Of a stretch of 64,000 nucleotides of DNA, positions 26,049-35,769 are shown piece by piece. Below the pieces are notes generated by a model. It was not told where the DNA came from and did not search any database. It worked only from the letters and a program-made list of their open reading frames with translations. Made by a program: the position numbers and the translations under genes. Every line of letters starts with the position of its first letter. Within the stretch, counting starts at the first letter, position 1. This DNA comes from Allorhodopirellula heiligendammensis (GTDB lineage Bacteria; Planctomycetota; Planctomycetia; Pirellulales; Pirellulaceae): positions 2,447,882 to 2,511,881 of the forward strand of contig NZ_SJPU01000002.1 in assembly GCF_007860105.1 (NCBI RefSeq). Direction: 5' to 3'.

Positions 26049-27284
26049 ATGAGCACGCCCGCCGCATCGATCGCGTCCAGCGATCCCTCCCCGTCTCCGC
26101 CGGCAATCGAGCAGACTGCGTTGAAGGTGCTCGCAGCGATTAGTGTCGCTCACATGCTCAACGACATCATTCAGTCGTTGATTCCAGCAACCTATCCGTT
26201 GCTGCGTGATTCGTTGCAATTGAGCTACGGCGACATTGGTCTGATCACGTTTGCCTTCCAGCTGACCGCGTCATTGCTGCAGCCGTTTGTAGGGATGTAC
26301 ACCGACCGCAAACCCAAGCCGTATTCGCTGGCGATCGGCATGGGATTGACCCTCTTTGGATTGTTGTTTTTCTCACAGGCGCGATCGCTAATCACGTTGA
26401 TGGCTTCCGCTTCCCTGATTGGCATGGGATCGAGCATTTTCCATCCCGAAGCGTCGCGGATGGCTCATATGGCAGCCGGTGGACGGCACGGGTTCGCGCA
26501 GTCGTTGTTCCAAGTCGGTGGTAACTTTGGGACTTCGCTAGGACCACTGCTGGCCGCGGCAATCATTTTTCCATTTGGCCAGACCTCGATCGCTTGGTTT
26601 GCACTGATCGCGCTGGTGGGAATCATCGTACTGACCAAGGTCGGGGCGTGGTATCACGCAAGACTCGCCAGTCGTGCAGCGAAAGGTGTCTCGTCGAAAC
26701 CGCAAAGACACAGCTACCTCACCCGGCGCCAAGTCACCGGTGCCATGGGCGTGCTGGTGGCACTTGTGTTGTCGAAGTACATCTATCTGGTGAGTTTCAC
26801 CAGCTACTACGCTCTCTACATGGAAGACAAATTTGGCGTTACGAAACAGCAGTCTCAACTTTGTTCGTTTGCGTTCTTGTTTGCTGTGGCGGTGGGGACG
26901 TTTGCCGGTGGTCCGCTAGGTGATCGCTTTGGGCGAAAGGTCGTGATCTGGTTTTCGATTCTGGGTGTCGCACCCTTTGCACTGGCGTTGCCTCACGCGG
27001 GATTGATCGGAACGATTGTGCTGACGGTCTTCATTGGAGTGATCTTGGCATCAGCCTTCTCCGCGATCCTGGTGTTCGCGCAGGAGCTATTACCAGGACG
27101 CGTGGGCGCGGTGGCAGGCCTATTCTTCGGATTCGCATTTGGGATCAGCGCAATCGCTGCGGCTCTGCTGGGAGCGTGGGCAGATCATACGAGTCTCGAG
27201 AACGTTTTCCAGATGTGTGCGTATCTACCATTGATGGGGATCATCACCGCGTTCTTGCCGAAGCTAGAATCACCAGCACCGTAG
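26049..27284 (+). CDS. MFS transporter, fosmidomycin-resistance (Fsr) type
   Basis: The 411-residue protein has about twelve membrane helices. The opening AHMLNDIIQSLIPATYPLL and the helix-2/3 loop MYTDRKPKPYSLAIG match the Fsr branch of the major facilitator superfamily, as does GMGSSIFHPEASRMAH. E. coli Fsr exports fosmidomycin; the natural substrate is unknown. The stop codon lies inside the left arm of a 21-bp palindrome that probably ends the transcript. Confidence 0.8.
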   Translation: MSTPAASIASSDPSPSPPAIEQTALKVLAAISVAHMLNDIIQSLIPATYPLLRDSLQLSYGDIGLITFAFQLTASLLQPFVGMYTDRKPKPYSLAIGMGLTLFGLLFFSQARSLITLMASASLIGMGSSIFHPEASRMAHMAAGGRHGFAQSLFQVGGNFGTSLGPLLAAAIIFPFGQTSIAWFALIALVGIIVLTKVGAWYHARLASRAAKGVSSKPQRHSYLTRRQVTGAMGVLVALVLSKYIYLVSFTSYYALYMEDKFGVTKQQSQLCSFAFLFAVAVGTFAGGPLGDRFGRKVVIWFSILGVAPFALALPHAGLIGTIVLTVFIGVILASAFSAILVFAQELLPGRVGAVAGLFFGFAFGISAIAAALLGAWADHTSLENVFQMCAYLPLMGIITAFLPKLESPAP

Positions 27285-27366
27285 GGCCGGTTCCGCCGGC
27301 CATCCCCTCCCAAGCAAACATCCGAACCGGAAAACCAACCCATGCGGCCGGTGGAACCGGCCCTAC
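27281..27366. repeat. Large inverted repeat overlapping a stop codon
   Basis: The arm at 27281-27301 (starts GTAGGGCCGGTTCC) pairs with 27346-27366 in 20 of 21 positions around a 44-base loop. Its first bases include the TAG of the transporter gene. It separates two convergent genes and may act as a two-way terminator. The motif GGGCCGGTTC also occurs near 10039 and 25938, so it looks like a dispersed element. Confidence 0.7.
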
Positions 27367-27368
27367 GC

Positions 27369-27854
27369 TCAGTCCAAACGCCGGTATTGTTTCCAGCTGA
27401 TGTGCGTCTTCGTTTCGTCTTTGCCTCGCGTTATCACGAGGACCGTCGACATGTTGCGAGTGTTGATGAAAATCGTATGCATCGCAAACGGGCGGCCTTT
27501 CGAATCGTCGCTGAAGATGACCGATCTCCCTGATGGATCGACCTCGATGCCATCTTTGTTATTTTCAGACGACGTGGGATCGAGTTTCGCTTTGTAGAAT
27601 TCAATCACCTTATCGATGGACGCATCCGTTGTCATCACAGTCTTGCCAACAATCGACTGGGTCGTCCGAGCGCCATTAACATCAATGGTGGCCGCGTCCG
27701 ACATCTGAGCACCTTGGCCTTGTGCATCCGGGTACCTCCATGGCGAGATCATCTGCATCAGAGACAAATTCTCACGCTCAGTAGCATGTAGCGGCATGGC
27801 GAGCGACGAGGAAACGGTAAAGATTGCGAAAGTCAGCATTGCAAGGCGAATCAT
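27369..27854 (-). CDS. Small secreted protein, unknown function
   Basis: The start ATG 27854 has GGAAG seven bases upstream, and the product has 161 residues. A signal peptide covers about residues 1-25 (IRLAMLTFAIFTVSSSLAM). The mature domain (ASIDKVIEFYKAKL, then SVIFSDDSKGRPFAMHTIFI) resembles small alpha/beta domains seen in planctomycete periplasmic proteins. No family can be named. It converges on the Fsr-type gene across the palindrome. Confidence 0.6.
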   Translation of the reverse strand: MIRLAMLTFAIFTVSSSLAMPLHATERENLSLMQMISPWRYPDAQGQGAQMSDAATIDVNGARTTQSIVGKTVMTTDASIDKVIEFYKAKLDPTSSENNKDGIEVDPSGRSVIFSDDSKGRPFAMHTIFINTRNMSTVLVITRGKDETKTHISWKQYRRLD

Positions 27855-27905
27855 TTCTAGCTTCCAATCGATTGAGGAATGACATTTGGCGAGCTGTGAC
27901 GGCAT

Positions 27906-28487
27906 TCAAAAATACCATGCCATTTCCTCCTCATCGTAGAACTTCTCCCCATACTCTTCCTTTTCGCCGTTCGACAAGTCGTCGTACTTCACACCGTCGC
28001 GTTGAAACTTCAGCGACACCAACAGAGCCTTAAAACCAGCCAGAAGACCATCACGTATCACTTGGTCCACCTCGTTGACGTAAGTCGGGTTGACCGTTTC
28101 CAAACCAAACTACCCGTAGGTGTCGTAATCGACCTCGCTCCAGGACGTCGCTGTCCGCCCTAGCAACAGCGAATCGAAGCACTCGAAGATCGTTCAGAAC
28201 TTCTGGTAGATGCTGCGGCGAGCCTTGTAGATGATGATCAAATCGAAGTTCCCGACGCCGTAGCGACGCTGGCCATCGTTCTTGGTGTCTTCGACCAAGT
28301 TCATCATTTTCGGATATGTCGAAAACACCACCCGAGCATTCTCGTCAGATTTCTCTTTGACCACGTTGACCAGCTTTGCCTGCGAATCCTCGAACGCCTT
28401 GTCTTTGACCGCGAGTGATTTCTGCAGCGTCTGCAACTGTTCGGCCGTTCGGTCCACAATGGCCAGAAATTCAAAATTGCCCGTCAT
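27906..28487 (-). pseudogene. hsdR: Relic of a type I restriction enzyme R subunit
   Basis: From ATG 28487 the frame shows an HsdR-like N-terminus (MTGNFEFLAIVDRT) and then, after missing sequence, NVVKEKSDENARVVFSTYPK and RRYGVGNFDLIII. The helicase DEAH box that should follow reads YKAR. A TGA interrupts the frame at 28196-28194 and a TAG near 28111-28109. The same frame continues through segments like TATSWSEVDYDTYG and VSLKFQRDGVKYDDLSN, and ends at 27906. The motor domain's second half and the N-terminal nuclease are gone. No hsdM or hsdS is seen. This is a dead, internally deleted restriction gene. Confidence 0.8.
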
Positions 28488-28660
28488 TCTCGGTGGTCCT
28501 GCTGCCCGATAAACTGTATTAGTATGAGAGGCAGCGTTGACGGCCCGCCGTCCTGCGACGGGATGGTGTTTGACGAACAATTTGGCTGCGAATTCAGTAT
28601 TCTACGGATAAAACCATCGAACAACCATTCCACGGCCAGATAGTGGCCTTTTGAGACCGG

Positions 28661-29491
28661 ATGACCGCTGAAACTCCCACCTTTGAATCACCACCGATCG
28701 TCGAGTTTGTACTTGGGATTCAGTTTGATGCGTTGGCGGGGCTGAGTTCTGCCCATTACGGGCAATTCTGGGACGTCATTGGCCGCGATGACTGGACGGG
28801 TCCAAGAGACCAGCCGCCAATTCAAGAAGCTTTTGAACGATTTGATCGCAAGCCCATCGCAGCCGAGCTGAAGTTGCAACTTGAGTCGACGCCGCCGCTG
28901 CCAAGACTAACCCTCATCAGCGCAAACGAAGAACGCGACCGCTTGATTCAGTTTCAACCGACTCGCTTGCACCTGAATTGGCGTAGCGTCAAAGCGAAGT
29001 CGTCCTATCCGAGCTACAAAGCACTGATCGTTGAATTTGAGAAAGCGGTTGGCCAACTGCACCGTTTCTGCGAAAATATAGGAATCGCTCCTCCGCAAAT
29101 TAACCAGTGGGAAATCACCTACGTCGACCGATTCCCACGCGGAGAGCTCTGGGAATCACCCTCCGACTGGGGCAAAATTTTGCCGGGTCTTTTCCCAAAC
29201 GAAGAGCCAGCAACGGCGGATGGCTTAAAGATGGACGGGCGAGCACTTCAATGGGCGTTTGAGATCACGCCAAAGCTTGGACGATTGCACGTAAATACTT
29301 CAGTCACTCGTGGTCCTGACCCAAGCGACGAAGCCTTGATGCTGACACTAACGTCGCGCGGTCCACTTCATTCAGGCGAAACACCGACTTACCGCGATGG
29401 GCTAGACTTAGGTCATCGCACTTCCGTCAATCAGTTTTTGGCTCTGGTCGATGACGACTTGAGAAAAGACTGGGGAGAAAAGGACAAATGA
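28661..29491 (+). CDS. TIGR04255-type protein, first gene of a three-gene cassette
   Basis: The 276-residue protein opens with SPPIVEFVLGIQFDAL and continues with IQFQPTRLHLNWRS, YPSYKALIVEFEKAV and QWEITYVDRF. This layout matches the sporadically distributed TIGR04255 family as I know it. The family has no established function. The protein is soluble, with no signal or membrane segment. Its stop overlaps the next start by four bases (ATGA), so the two proteins are translationally coupled. Base use looks similar to neighbours, but the patchy family distribution and the adjacent hsdR relic suggest acquired DNA. Confidence 0.65.
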   Translation: MTAETPTFESPPIVEFVLGIQFDALAGLSSAHYGQFWDVIGRDDWTGPRDQPPIQEAFERFDRKPIAAELKLQLESTPPLPRLTLISANEERDRLIQFQPTRLHLNWRSVKAKSSYPSYKALIVEFEKAVGQLHRFCENIGIAPPQINQWEITYVDRFPRGELWESPSDWGKILPGLFPNEEPATADGLKMDGRALQWAFEITPKLGRLHVNTSVTRGPDPSDEALMLTLTSRGPLHSGETPTYRDGLDLGHRTSVNQFLALVDDDLRKDWGEKDK

Positions 29492-29913
29492 GCTTAACAC
29501 TTGACGATCGAAAGAATAGCACAACCGCGTTCTGTGGCTCCGCTTCGATTTGCTCGGACCAGCCTCCCGCCGTGGCGTTTGAAGATCACGAGCTGATTGA
29601 CCCTCGTTGGGATGAGATTCTGAAAAAGCTTCTTTCATTCTTCAATTATGAAGACGATTGGGATGGCATGGATGGTGCTGCAGCGAGTGCAACCGTGATT
29701 GGAGCAGCTATCCGTATCGCATTGACCCAGCGAGACGCGTTGCATCCTGCGCCCGATGCCGTGTCGATGACGTGCAATGGAACGATTACGTTCGAGACTT
29801 CTGCGAGCGAGAGCGAGCCGTTTCCAATCACTACGTTGGAAGTGTTGTCGGAAACGGATGCGGAGCTTTATGTAGGTGGCGAGGTTTTGAAAACGTTTAC
29901 GATCACGAAGTAA
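29488..29913 (+). CDS. Second cassette protein, acidic, unknown function
   Basis: The 141-residue soluble acidic protein starts at ATG 29488. Its central motif FFNYEDDWDGMDGAAASA resembles the W-D-G-x-G-A motif found in several small uncharacterised bacterial proteins. The C-terminal half is beta-rich (ITTLEVLSETDAELYVGG). It is coupled to the TIGR04255-type gene by a four-base overlap and followed after about 20 bases by a third gene. I do not recognise a named family. Confidence 0.6.
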   Translation: MSLTLDDRKNSTTAFCGSASICSDQPPAVAFEDHELIDPRWDEILKKLLSFFNYEDDWDGMDGAAASATVIGAAIRIALTQRDALHPAPDAVSMTCNGTITFETSASESEPFPITTLEVLSETDAELYVGGEVLKTFTITK

Positions 29914-29932
29914 TTATGCTGGTGGTCTGGTC

Positions 29933-30409
29933 GTGCTGCTCAAGAATGAATCCGAACCAATCTCAGATGACGAATGGCTGGTTCGGCGAGTTCGCTACGA
30001 CCGATTTCGAGACCACAAGCAGCCTTACGTTTCACCGGGTGCTTTCGAGCCAAGGACTGGTGGATCACAGCCCGACGAAGAGGGCATCAGTCTCTATCGC
30101 CTGTCTTGCCTCGGCAGCGTTCAACCGATCGTGGACTTCATCGCCGATCCGGTGAAACAGTCCGAGGCAGGTTTCGTCCAAGTGAATGTGGGTGAATTGC
30201 GAACAATCGGGCTGACCGTCCGATCCGATAGGGACGATGACGTGAAGGGCCACGTCGTTATTCCTGAACTTTCTGCCCCGGCTTTTCGAGACGCAGAAGG
30301 TGCCCGGAAGATGTGCCGCGAAAAGATGATGCAATTATCCGAATTGGCGAGTCGTCCCGAGGCGATTCTCAGAGATCCGAACAAGCTCCTCGGCGATCGC
30401 CCCAAATAG
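29933..30409 (+). CDS. Third cassette protein, unknown function
   Basis: The start is taken at GTG 29933, with GGTGG about eight bases upstream; no ATG is available in frame. The 158 residues contain LVRRVRYDRFRDHKQPYVSP, GISLYRLSCLG and GHVVIPELSAPAFRDAEGAR. This order (a basic residue pair, a phenylalanine-containing segment, an SxYR motif, a late HVVIPEL) is one I associate with small uncharacterised proteins found in mobile cassettes. It is cytoplasmic. It probably acts together with the two genes upstream. Confidence 0.6.
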   Translation: MLLKNESEPISDDEWLVRRVRYDRFRDHKQPYVSPGAFEPRTGGSQPDEEGISLYRLSCLGSVQPIVDFIADPVKQSEAGFVQVNVGELRTIGLTVRSDRDDDVKGHVVIPELSAPAFRDAEGARKMCREKMMQLSELASRPEAILRDPNKLLGDRPK

Positions 30410-30416
30410 GCGGTGG

Positions 30417-30608
30417 TTATAGTTCGGCTCGGAGGGAACGCTGGACGAGGGGGTTGAAGAGGTTGTCGGAATGGGCATCGCATTTGTCTTGACGTGTATT
30501 TGTTTGCCACACAGTTTCAACAATGCGGGCAAATTTTCCTTGCAGGTCAATCGGTGCGAACGACACATCAACAGAAAGCAATTTTGGCTTGGCAACACTC
30601 TTCATCAT
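30417..30608 (-). CDS. Possible small protein
   Basis: The frame gives 63 residues from ATG 30608, with GGGAG about nine bases upstream. It is a plausible short alpha/beta protein (KLLSVDVSFAPIDLQGKF). It converges on the third cassette gene with a seven-base gap. The frame is open further upstream to a TTG at 30737. No family is recognised, and it could be the tail of a degraded gene. Confidence 0.35.
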   Translation of the reverse strand: MMKSVAKPKLLSVDVSFAPIDLQGKFARIVETVWQTNTRQDKCDAHSDNLFNPLVQRSLRAEL

Positions 30609-30639
30609 GCCACTGGTCTCCCTTGCTCGTCCTCCAATT

Positions 30640-31164
30640 TCAGCACGGACGCCAGGACTCGAAATCAAGAAGTGTGAGCACAATGGTGCGACCACAATGC
30701 CGTCTCGCCACACAAATCGCCAAATTTTGTTTGGCAATTTGATGTTGTCGCACGTCGCCGCAACCGACTGGCCGCTTGTGATTCAGCGATATCGCGAGCA
30801 ATTTGTCGTCATGGTCTCGCTCTGGGAATGGCGATGGCTCAGCCGAGGTTGGCGCTGGCGAGCCAATCATCACAGAGGAAGAAGCCGATGGACATTGATG
30901 CTCTCCTCGCCGACGCCAAAGAGCTTTGCTAGCGTCTATCACCAATCCAATGCGAAATCGCCCTTGGAAAAGGAAGTACGTATCTGCGAACCGAGCACCC
31001 GGAATGAAGTTATCCGAGATCGCAGCGGTGACAACGAGTGCCGTCAACATGAAAGTGCCTAGGCACCAAATTCCGGTACATGCGGCACTACGCGTCGAAC
31101 TAAGTGGACGCGACGCCTCTGCGGTCGCCAATGATGGTGCGAAGGGCGTTTGCTCTTCTGCCAT
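30640..31164 (-). CDS. Possible membrane protein downstream of rpoC, perhaps decayed
   Basis: From ATG 31164 there are 174 codons. Residues 1-30 are polar. A hydrophobic segment (CLGTFMLTALVVTAAI) would cross the membrane, and FADTYFLFQGRFRIGLVIDA follows. The last hundred residues are low in hydrophobic content and do not read like a folded domain, so the frame may shift there. It lies on the same strand as rpoC, about 85 bases after its stop. Confidence 0.35.
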   Translation of the reverse strand: MAEEQTPFAPSLATAEASRPLSSTRSAACTGIWCLGTFMLTALVVTAAISDNFIPGARFADTYFLFQGRFRIGLVIDASKALWRRRGEHQCPSASSSVMIGSPAPTSAEPSPFPERDHDDKLLAISLNHKRPVGCGDVRQHQIAKQNLAICVARRHCGRTIVLTLLDFESWRPC

Positions 31165-31249
31165 TCCACGCTGTTCCAACTGGTTAAAGAAACTCCCCCG
31201 ACGCAACGCATCGGGGGAGCCATGATCATCAGTATAGAAGGAGCCTCGA

Positions 31250-34200
31250 TCAGTTTTCGCTGCTCGACGCACCGGCTTCGGCGGTTTCGCCGTCGCCGCC
31301 GAGGAGTGGGAAGGATTCCTCGAGCGCCGACACGGGGGTCGCGGCGAGTTCTTCCAACGCTTCGCGGCGGTAGTTGACTTCCGACTCTTGGAAGATTCGG
31401 AAACCCGTACCAGCTGGGATCAAGTGACCGAGAATCACGTTTTCCTTCAGACCGACAAGTTTGTCGACCTTGCCGGCCAGAGCGGCTTCGGTCAGCACCT
31501 TGGTCGTCTCTTGGAACGATGCAGCACTGATGAAACTGTTCGACTGCACAGCAGCCTTGGTGATACCGAGTAACTGGGTACTCGCCGTCGCACTCTTGCA
31601 GCGTTTGCTCTTCGCTGTTGCACCACCCATCGCTTCGACTTCTGCGTTGGTTTGCTCGAATGCTTCCTTCGGTACGATCGTGCCTTCGGTGTAGTCCGTA
31701 TCGCCGGGGTTGGCGATCTTTACACAGTTCCGCATCTCTTGGTTGGCACGACGGAAGTGGAATCGGTCCATCACGCTGCCGGGCAACAAGTTGGTATCGC
31801 CGGCCGACTCGATCTTCACCTTCCGCAACATGCGGGCAATGATGATTTCGCCATGCTTGTCGTTGATCTCAACTCGCTGGCTACGGTAGACCTGTTGGAT
31901 TTCATGCAACAGGTACTGTTGGACAGCCTCTTCACCGGTGACTCGCAGGATGTCGTGAGGCACCAAGGCACCGTCAACGAGGGCTTGCCCTGCTTTGACG
32001 ATGTCGCCGGTATGAACGAGGAAGTGCTTGCCGTGAGGCACGAGGTGTTCCCGCTCGATGCCTGAATCGCTGCGGACGATAATCGTGCGTTTACCACGCT
32101 TACGTTCGCTGAGGATCTCGACTTCGCCATCAACTTCCGCGATCACGGCGGGATCCTTCGGCTTGCGAGCTTCGAAAATCTCGGTAACTCGAGGCAGACC
32201 ACCCGTAATATCCGACACACCGCCGGTCTCCCGCGGCATTTCCGCGAGCACGGCCCCGGGGATCACTTGATCGCCTTCCTTGACCGAGATCGTGGCACGT
32301 TCGGGCAAGTACTGAGCGTGCAACGCTCGACCATCGCCATCTTCGATGACCAACTGCGGGTGCAAATCGCCCTTGTGATCGATGATGACCATCCGCATGT
32401 TACCACTGGCCTCGCGGTCAACCCGCATCGTTTCGCCTTCGACAACGTCTTCGAATCGAATGCGACCGGTGACTTCCGAGAGAATTGGAATCGAGTATGG
32501 GTTCCACTCGCAGAGCACTTGGCCGGCGGTGACTTTGTCACCTTCCTTAACCATCAGAGTCGAACCTGTCGGAATGTCATACGACTCAATTTCGCGGCCC
32601 CGATCGTCGACCAACATCACCTGGCCGTTGCGGGTCAACACGACGTCGCGACCTTCGGTATTGGTCACCGCCTTCATGCGTGTGAAGCGAACCTCACCGT
32701 CACGTGCGGACTTGATATCGGACTCTTCGACCTGCTTACTTACACTACCACCGATGTGGAACGTCCGCATCGTTAGCTGCGTGCCGGGCTCTCCGATCGA
32801 CTGAGCGGCGATGATACCGACGGCCATGCCTTCTTCGACCATCGATCCCGTCGCCATGTCCATACCGTAACAAGAGCGGCACACACCCAGCGGCGCGTCG
32901 CAAGCCATCGGGGTACGGACCTGGATCTTCTCCAGTCCCATCTGCTCGATCTTGCGGGCGATTTCCGGCGTGATCATCTGGGCGGCATCGACAATCAACT
33001 CGTCGGTGACCGGGTTGACGATGGCCTTCAAGCTAACTCGACCGTTGATCGAATCGGCCAGCGACACTTCCACCTTTTCACCACGGTAAACGACACCCTT
33101 GGTGATGCCCTGGGTGGTCCCGCAATCGTGCATCGTGACCACGACGTTCTGCGCGACGTCAGCAAGTTTCCGAGTCAAGTAACCGCTGTCAGCCGTCTTC
33201 AACGCCGTGTCAGCCAAGCCCTTACGTGCACCGTGAGTGGACGAGAAGTACTCGAGCACCGAGAGGCCTTCGCGGAAGTTTGCCTTGATGGGCGTTTCAA
33301 TGATCTCGCCGGTTGGCTTGGCCATCAAACCCCGCATACCAGCGAGCTGACGAATTTGCTCGATACCGCCCCGTGCACCCGAGTGCGACATCAAGAAAAC
33401 GGGGTTGATATACCACCCGCCTTCACGAATGTCGTTTTCCATGGCGCTCATCATGTCCGCGGTAATCGCTTCGCGAGCGTGCGTCCAAGCATCGAGAACT
33501 TGGTTGTAGCGTTCCTTGCCTGTCATCAAACCACGGTCATAAGCCTTCTTGTGCTTCATGACCGTTTTTTCGGCATCCTTGATGAATTTCTGCTTGGTGT
33601 CGGGCGTAACCAAGTCATCCGTTGCGAAGGACAGACCGCTGCAAGTGGACTCGCGGAAGCCCATCTGCATCATGTCATCGAGCAGGTGAATGGTCGGCTT
33701 ACGACCGAGACGCTGATAGCAGTCACTGATCGATTTTGCCAAGTCACCGCTGCGCATCGCACGGTTGTAGAAATCCATCCCGTCGGGAAGCATTTCGTTG
33801 AACCGCACACGGCCCGGAGTCGTCTCGATGACAGCCCCATAAACACCCGATTCATCATCGGTTTTGAGCTTCTGGAACTTCGGCAACCGCATCTTAATCT
33901 TGGAGTGCAGTTCGACCTTGCCCTGAGCGAGTGCGTAGTCCACTTCGTCGTAACCGCTGAAGACCATCCCTTCGCCTTTACGACCAGGCAATTCGACAGT
34001 CATGTAGTAGCAACCCATGACGATGTCCTGCGACGGACTCATGATCGGCTTACCATTCGACGGAGCGAACACGTTGTTCGTACTGAGCATCAACGTGTGG
34101 GCTTCGACTTGAGCTTCGATCGAAAGTGGCAGGTGAACGGCCATCTGATCACCATCGAAGTCAGCATTGAACCCCTTGCAAACCAGTGGGTGCAAGTGAA

Positions 34201-35536
34201 TCGCGTTACCTTCAACGAGAGTCGGCTCAAATGCCTGGATCCCCATCCGGTGCAGCGTGGGGGCACGGTTGAGCATCACAGGGTGATTTTTAATGACCTG
34301 CTCGAGGATATCCCACACCTCTTCATCTTTACGCTCAAGCATCTTCTTGGCGGACTTGATCGTGTCGGCGTGACCGAGCTCCTTCAATCGGCGGATGATG
34401 AACGGTTGATAGAGCTCCAGGGCGATCTTCTTAGGCAAACCGCATTGATGCAACTTCAACCGCGGGCCGACCACGATCACACTTCGGGCGGAGTAATCGA
34501 CTCGCTTGCCGAGCAGGTTTTCGCGGAAACGACCTTGTTTCCCCTTGATCATGTCGGTCAACGACTTCAGCGGCCGGTTCGATGAACCGAGGACTGGTCG
34601 CTTACAACGGTTATTGTCAAACAACGCATCGACCGATTGCTGCAACATGCGCTTTTCGTTGCGAATGATGACCTCGGGCGCGTTCAGATCGACAAGCTTC
34701 CGCAACCGGTTGTTACGGTTGATGATCCGGCGATAGAGGTCATTGAGATCGCTCGTCGCGAAGTTCCCACTGTCCAGCAGCACGAGCGGCCGCAAGTCTG
34801 GCGGGATCACGGGAATCACGTCGAGCACCATCCATTCAGGACGGTTGTCACTGTCGCGGATCGACTCGACGATCTTCAAACGGTTGATCAAGTCCTTCTT
34901 TTTCTGTTTGCTGCCGGTTTCGGCAAGGTCGACACGGAGCTGCTCGGAGAGCGGCACGAGGTCGAGCTTATTGAGCAACTTGCGAACCGCTTCTGCCCCC
35001 ATGTCGGCTTCGAATGAACCCGGACCGTACTGCTGCCGTGCGGCGCGATACTCTTCCTCGGTGAGCAGTTGCAACGATTCCAAGTCCGTCTCGCCTGGAT
35101 CGATGACGACATAGTCTTGGAAGTAGATCACCTTCTCGAGCGAGCTGGTCTTCATCGCCAGCAGGTTGCCAAGTCGCGATGGCATCGCTTTGAAGAACCA
35201 AATGTGCACGACGGGCGCGGCCAATTCGATGTGGCCCATGCGTTTACGACGAACGCGCGAGTGGGTGACCTTCACACCGCAGCGGTCACAGATCATGCCC
35301 TTGTACTTCATCCCACGATACTTACCACAGGCGCACTCCCAGTCCTTCTCAGGGCCGAAAATACGCTCGCAGAACAAACCGTCTTTCTCAGGGCGATAGG
35401 TACGGTAGTTGATGGTCTCAGGTTTCTTGACTTCTCCGAACGACCAACTCTTGATGTCCTGAGGACGGGCCAAAGAGATGCGTACCGAAGCGTAATCGTT
35501 GATGCGATCGTAGTTACTGGTTTCGCCAACTGACAT
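31250..35536 (-). CDS. rpoC: DNA-directed RNA polymerase beta' subunit
   Basis: The protein has 1428 residues. An N-terminal zinc ribbon (CACGKYRG and CDRCGV, about residues 67-86) is followed by the clamp. The catalytic loop [12 protein letters not shown] lies near residue 457, holding the Mg-binding Asp triad. The second zinc site uses the Cys in MHDCGTTQG (about 803) and the cluster [13 protein letters not shown] (about 880). The trigger loop/bridge helix region is intact. It lies 233 bases downstream of rpoB on the same strand. The length is normal for the phylum. Confidence 0.97.
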   Translation of the reverse strand: MSVGETSNYDRINDYASVRISLARPQDIKSWSFGEVKKPETINYRTYRPEKDGLFCERIFGPEKDWECACGKYRGMKYKGMICDRCGVKVTHSRVRRKRMGHIELAAPVVHIWFFKAMPSRLGNLLAMKTSSLEKVIYFQDYVVIDPGETDLESLQLLTEEEYRAARQQYGPGSFEADMGAEAVRKLLNKLDLVPLSEQLRVDLAETGSKQKKKDLINRLKIVESIRDSDNRPEWMVLDVIPVIPPDLRPLVLLDSGNFATSDLNDLYRRIINRNNRLRKLVDLNAPEVIIRNEKRMLQQSVDALFDNNRCKRPVLGSSNRPLKSLTDMIKGKQGRFRENLLGKRVDYSARSVIVVGPRLKLHQCGLPKKIALELYQPFIIRRLKELGHADTIKSAKKMLERKDEEVWDILEQVIKNHPVMLNRAPTLHRMGIQAFEPTLVEGNAIHLHPLVCKGFNADFDGDQMAVHLPLSIEAQVEAHTLMLSTNNVFAPSNGKPIMSPSQDIVMGCYYMTVELPGRKGEGMVFSGYDEVDYALAQGKVELHSKIKMRLPKFQKLKTDDESGVYGAVIETTPGRVRFNEMLPDGMDFYNRAMRSGDLAKSISDCYQRLGRKPTIHLLDDMMQMGFRESTCSGLSFATDDLVTPDTKQKFIKDAEKTVMKHKKAYDRGLMTGKERYNQVLDAWTHAREAITADMMSAMENDIREGGWYINPVFLMSHSGARGGIEQIRQLAGMRGLMAKPTGEIIETPIKANFREGLSVLEYFSSTHGARKGLADTALKTADSGYLTRKLADVAQNVVVTMHDCGTTQGITKGVVYRGEKVEVSLADSINGRVSLKAIVNPVTDELIVDAAQMITPEIARKIEQMGLEKIQVRTPMACDAPLGVCRSCYGMDMATGSMVEEGMAVGIIAAQSIGEPGTQLTMRTFHIGGSVSKQVEESDIKSARDGEVRFTRMKAVTNTEGRDVVLTRNGQVMLVDDRGREIESYDIPTGSTLMVKEGDKVTAGQVLCEWNPYSIPILSEVTGRIRFEDVVEGETMRVDREASGNMRMVIIDHKGDLHPQLVIEDGDGRALHAQYLPERATISVKEGDQVIPGAVLAEMPRETGGVSDITGGLPRVTEIFEARKPKDPAVIAEVDGEVEILSERKRGKRTIIVRSDSGIEREHLVPHGKHFLVHTGDIVKAGQALVDGALVPHDILRVTGEEAVQQYLLHEIQQVYRSQRVEINDKHGEIIIARMLRKVKIESAGDTNLLPGSVMDRFHFRRANQEMRNCVKIANPGDTDYTEGTIVPKEAFEQTNAEVEAMGGATAKSKRCKSATASTQLLGITKAAVQSNSFISAASFQETTKVLTEAALAGKVDKLVGLKENVILGHLIPAGTGFRIFQESEVNYRREALEELAATPVSALEESFPLLGGDGETAEAGASSSEN

Positions 35537-35546
35537 GAAAGAAGCC

Positions 35547-35567
35547 TTTAGCTTTTAGCTTTTAGCT
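35547..35567. repeat. Three perfect 7-bp tandem repeats before rpoC
   Basis: TTTAGCT is repeated three times without change, ending 11 bases upstream of the rpoC start codon (read as AGCTAAA on the coding strand). Such tracts can change copy number by slippage and would alter the spacing of the rpoC translation signals. Confidence 0.7.
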
Positions 35568-35769
35568 CTTCGCAATTTCGCCGGTCGGTGCCGGGACGTG
35601 AAACGCGTTGAGCGATTTGAGGTGGAAGGTTTCAAGCGATCTTTGTCGCGATAGAGTCAGGCGTTGCCCGACATCAAAACTGTTTCAAGGAAGATGCAAT
35701 CTCACCGGATCGCACACGCGGACCGCTCGTAGCGAACCGCGTGTGACAGGTGATCAGCGGCGGAGCCAG

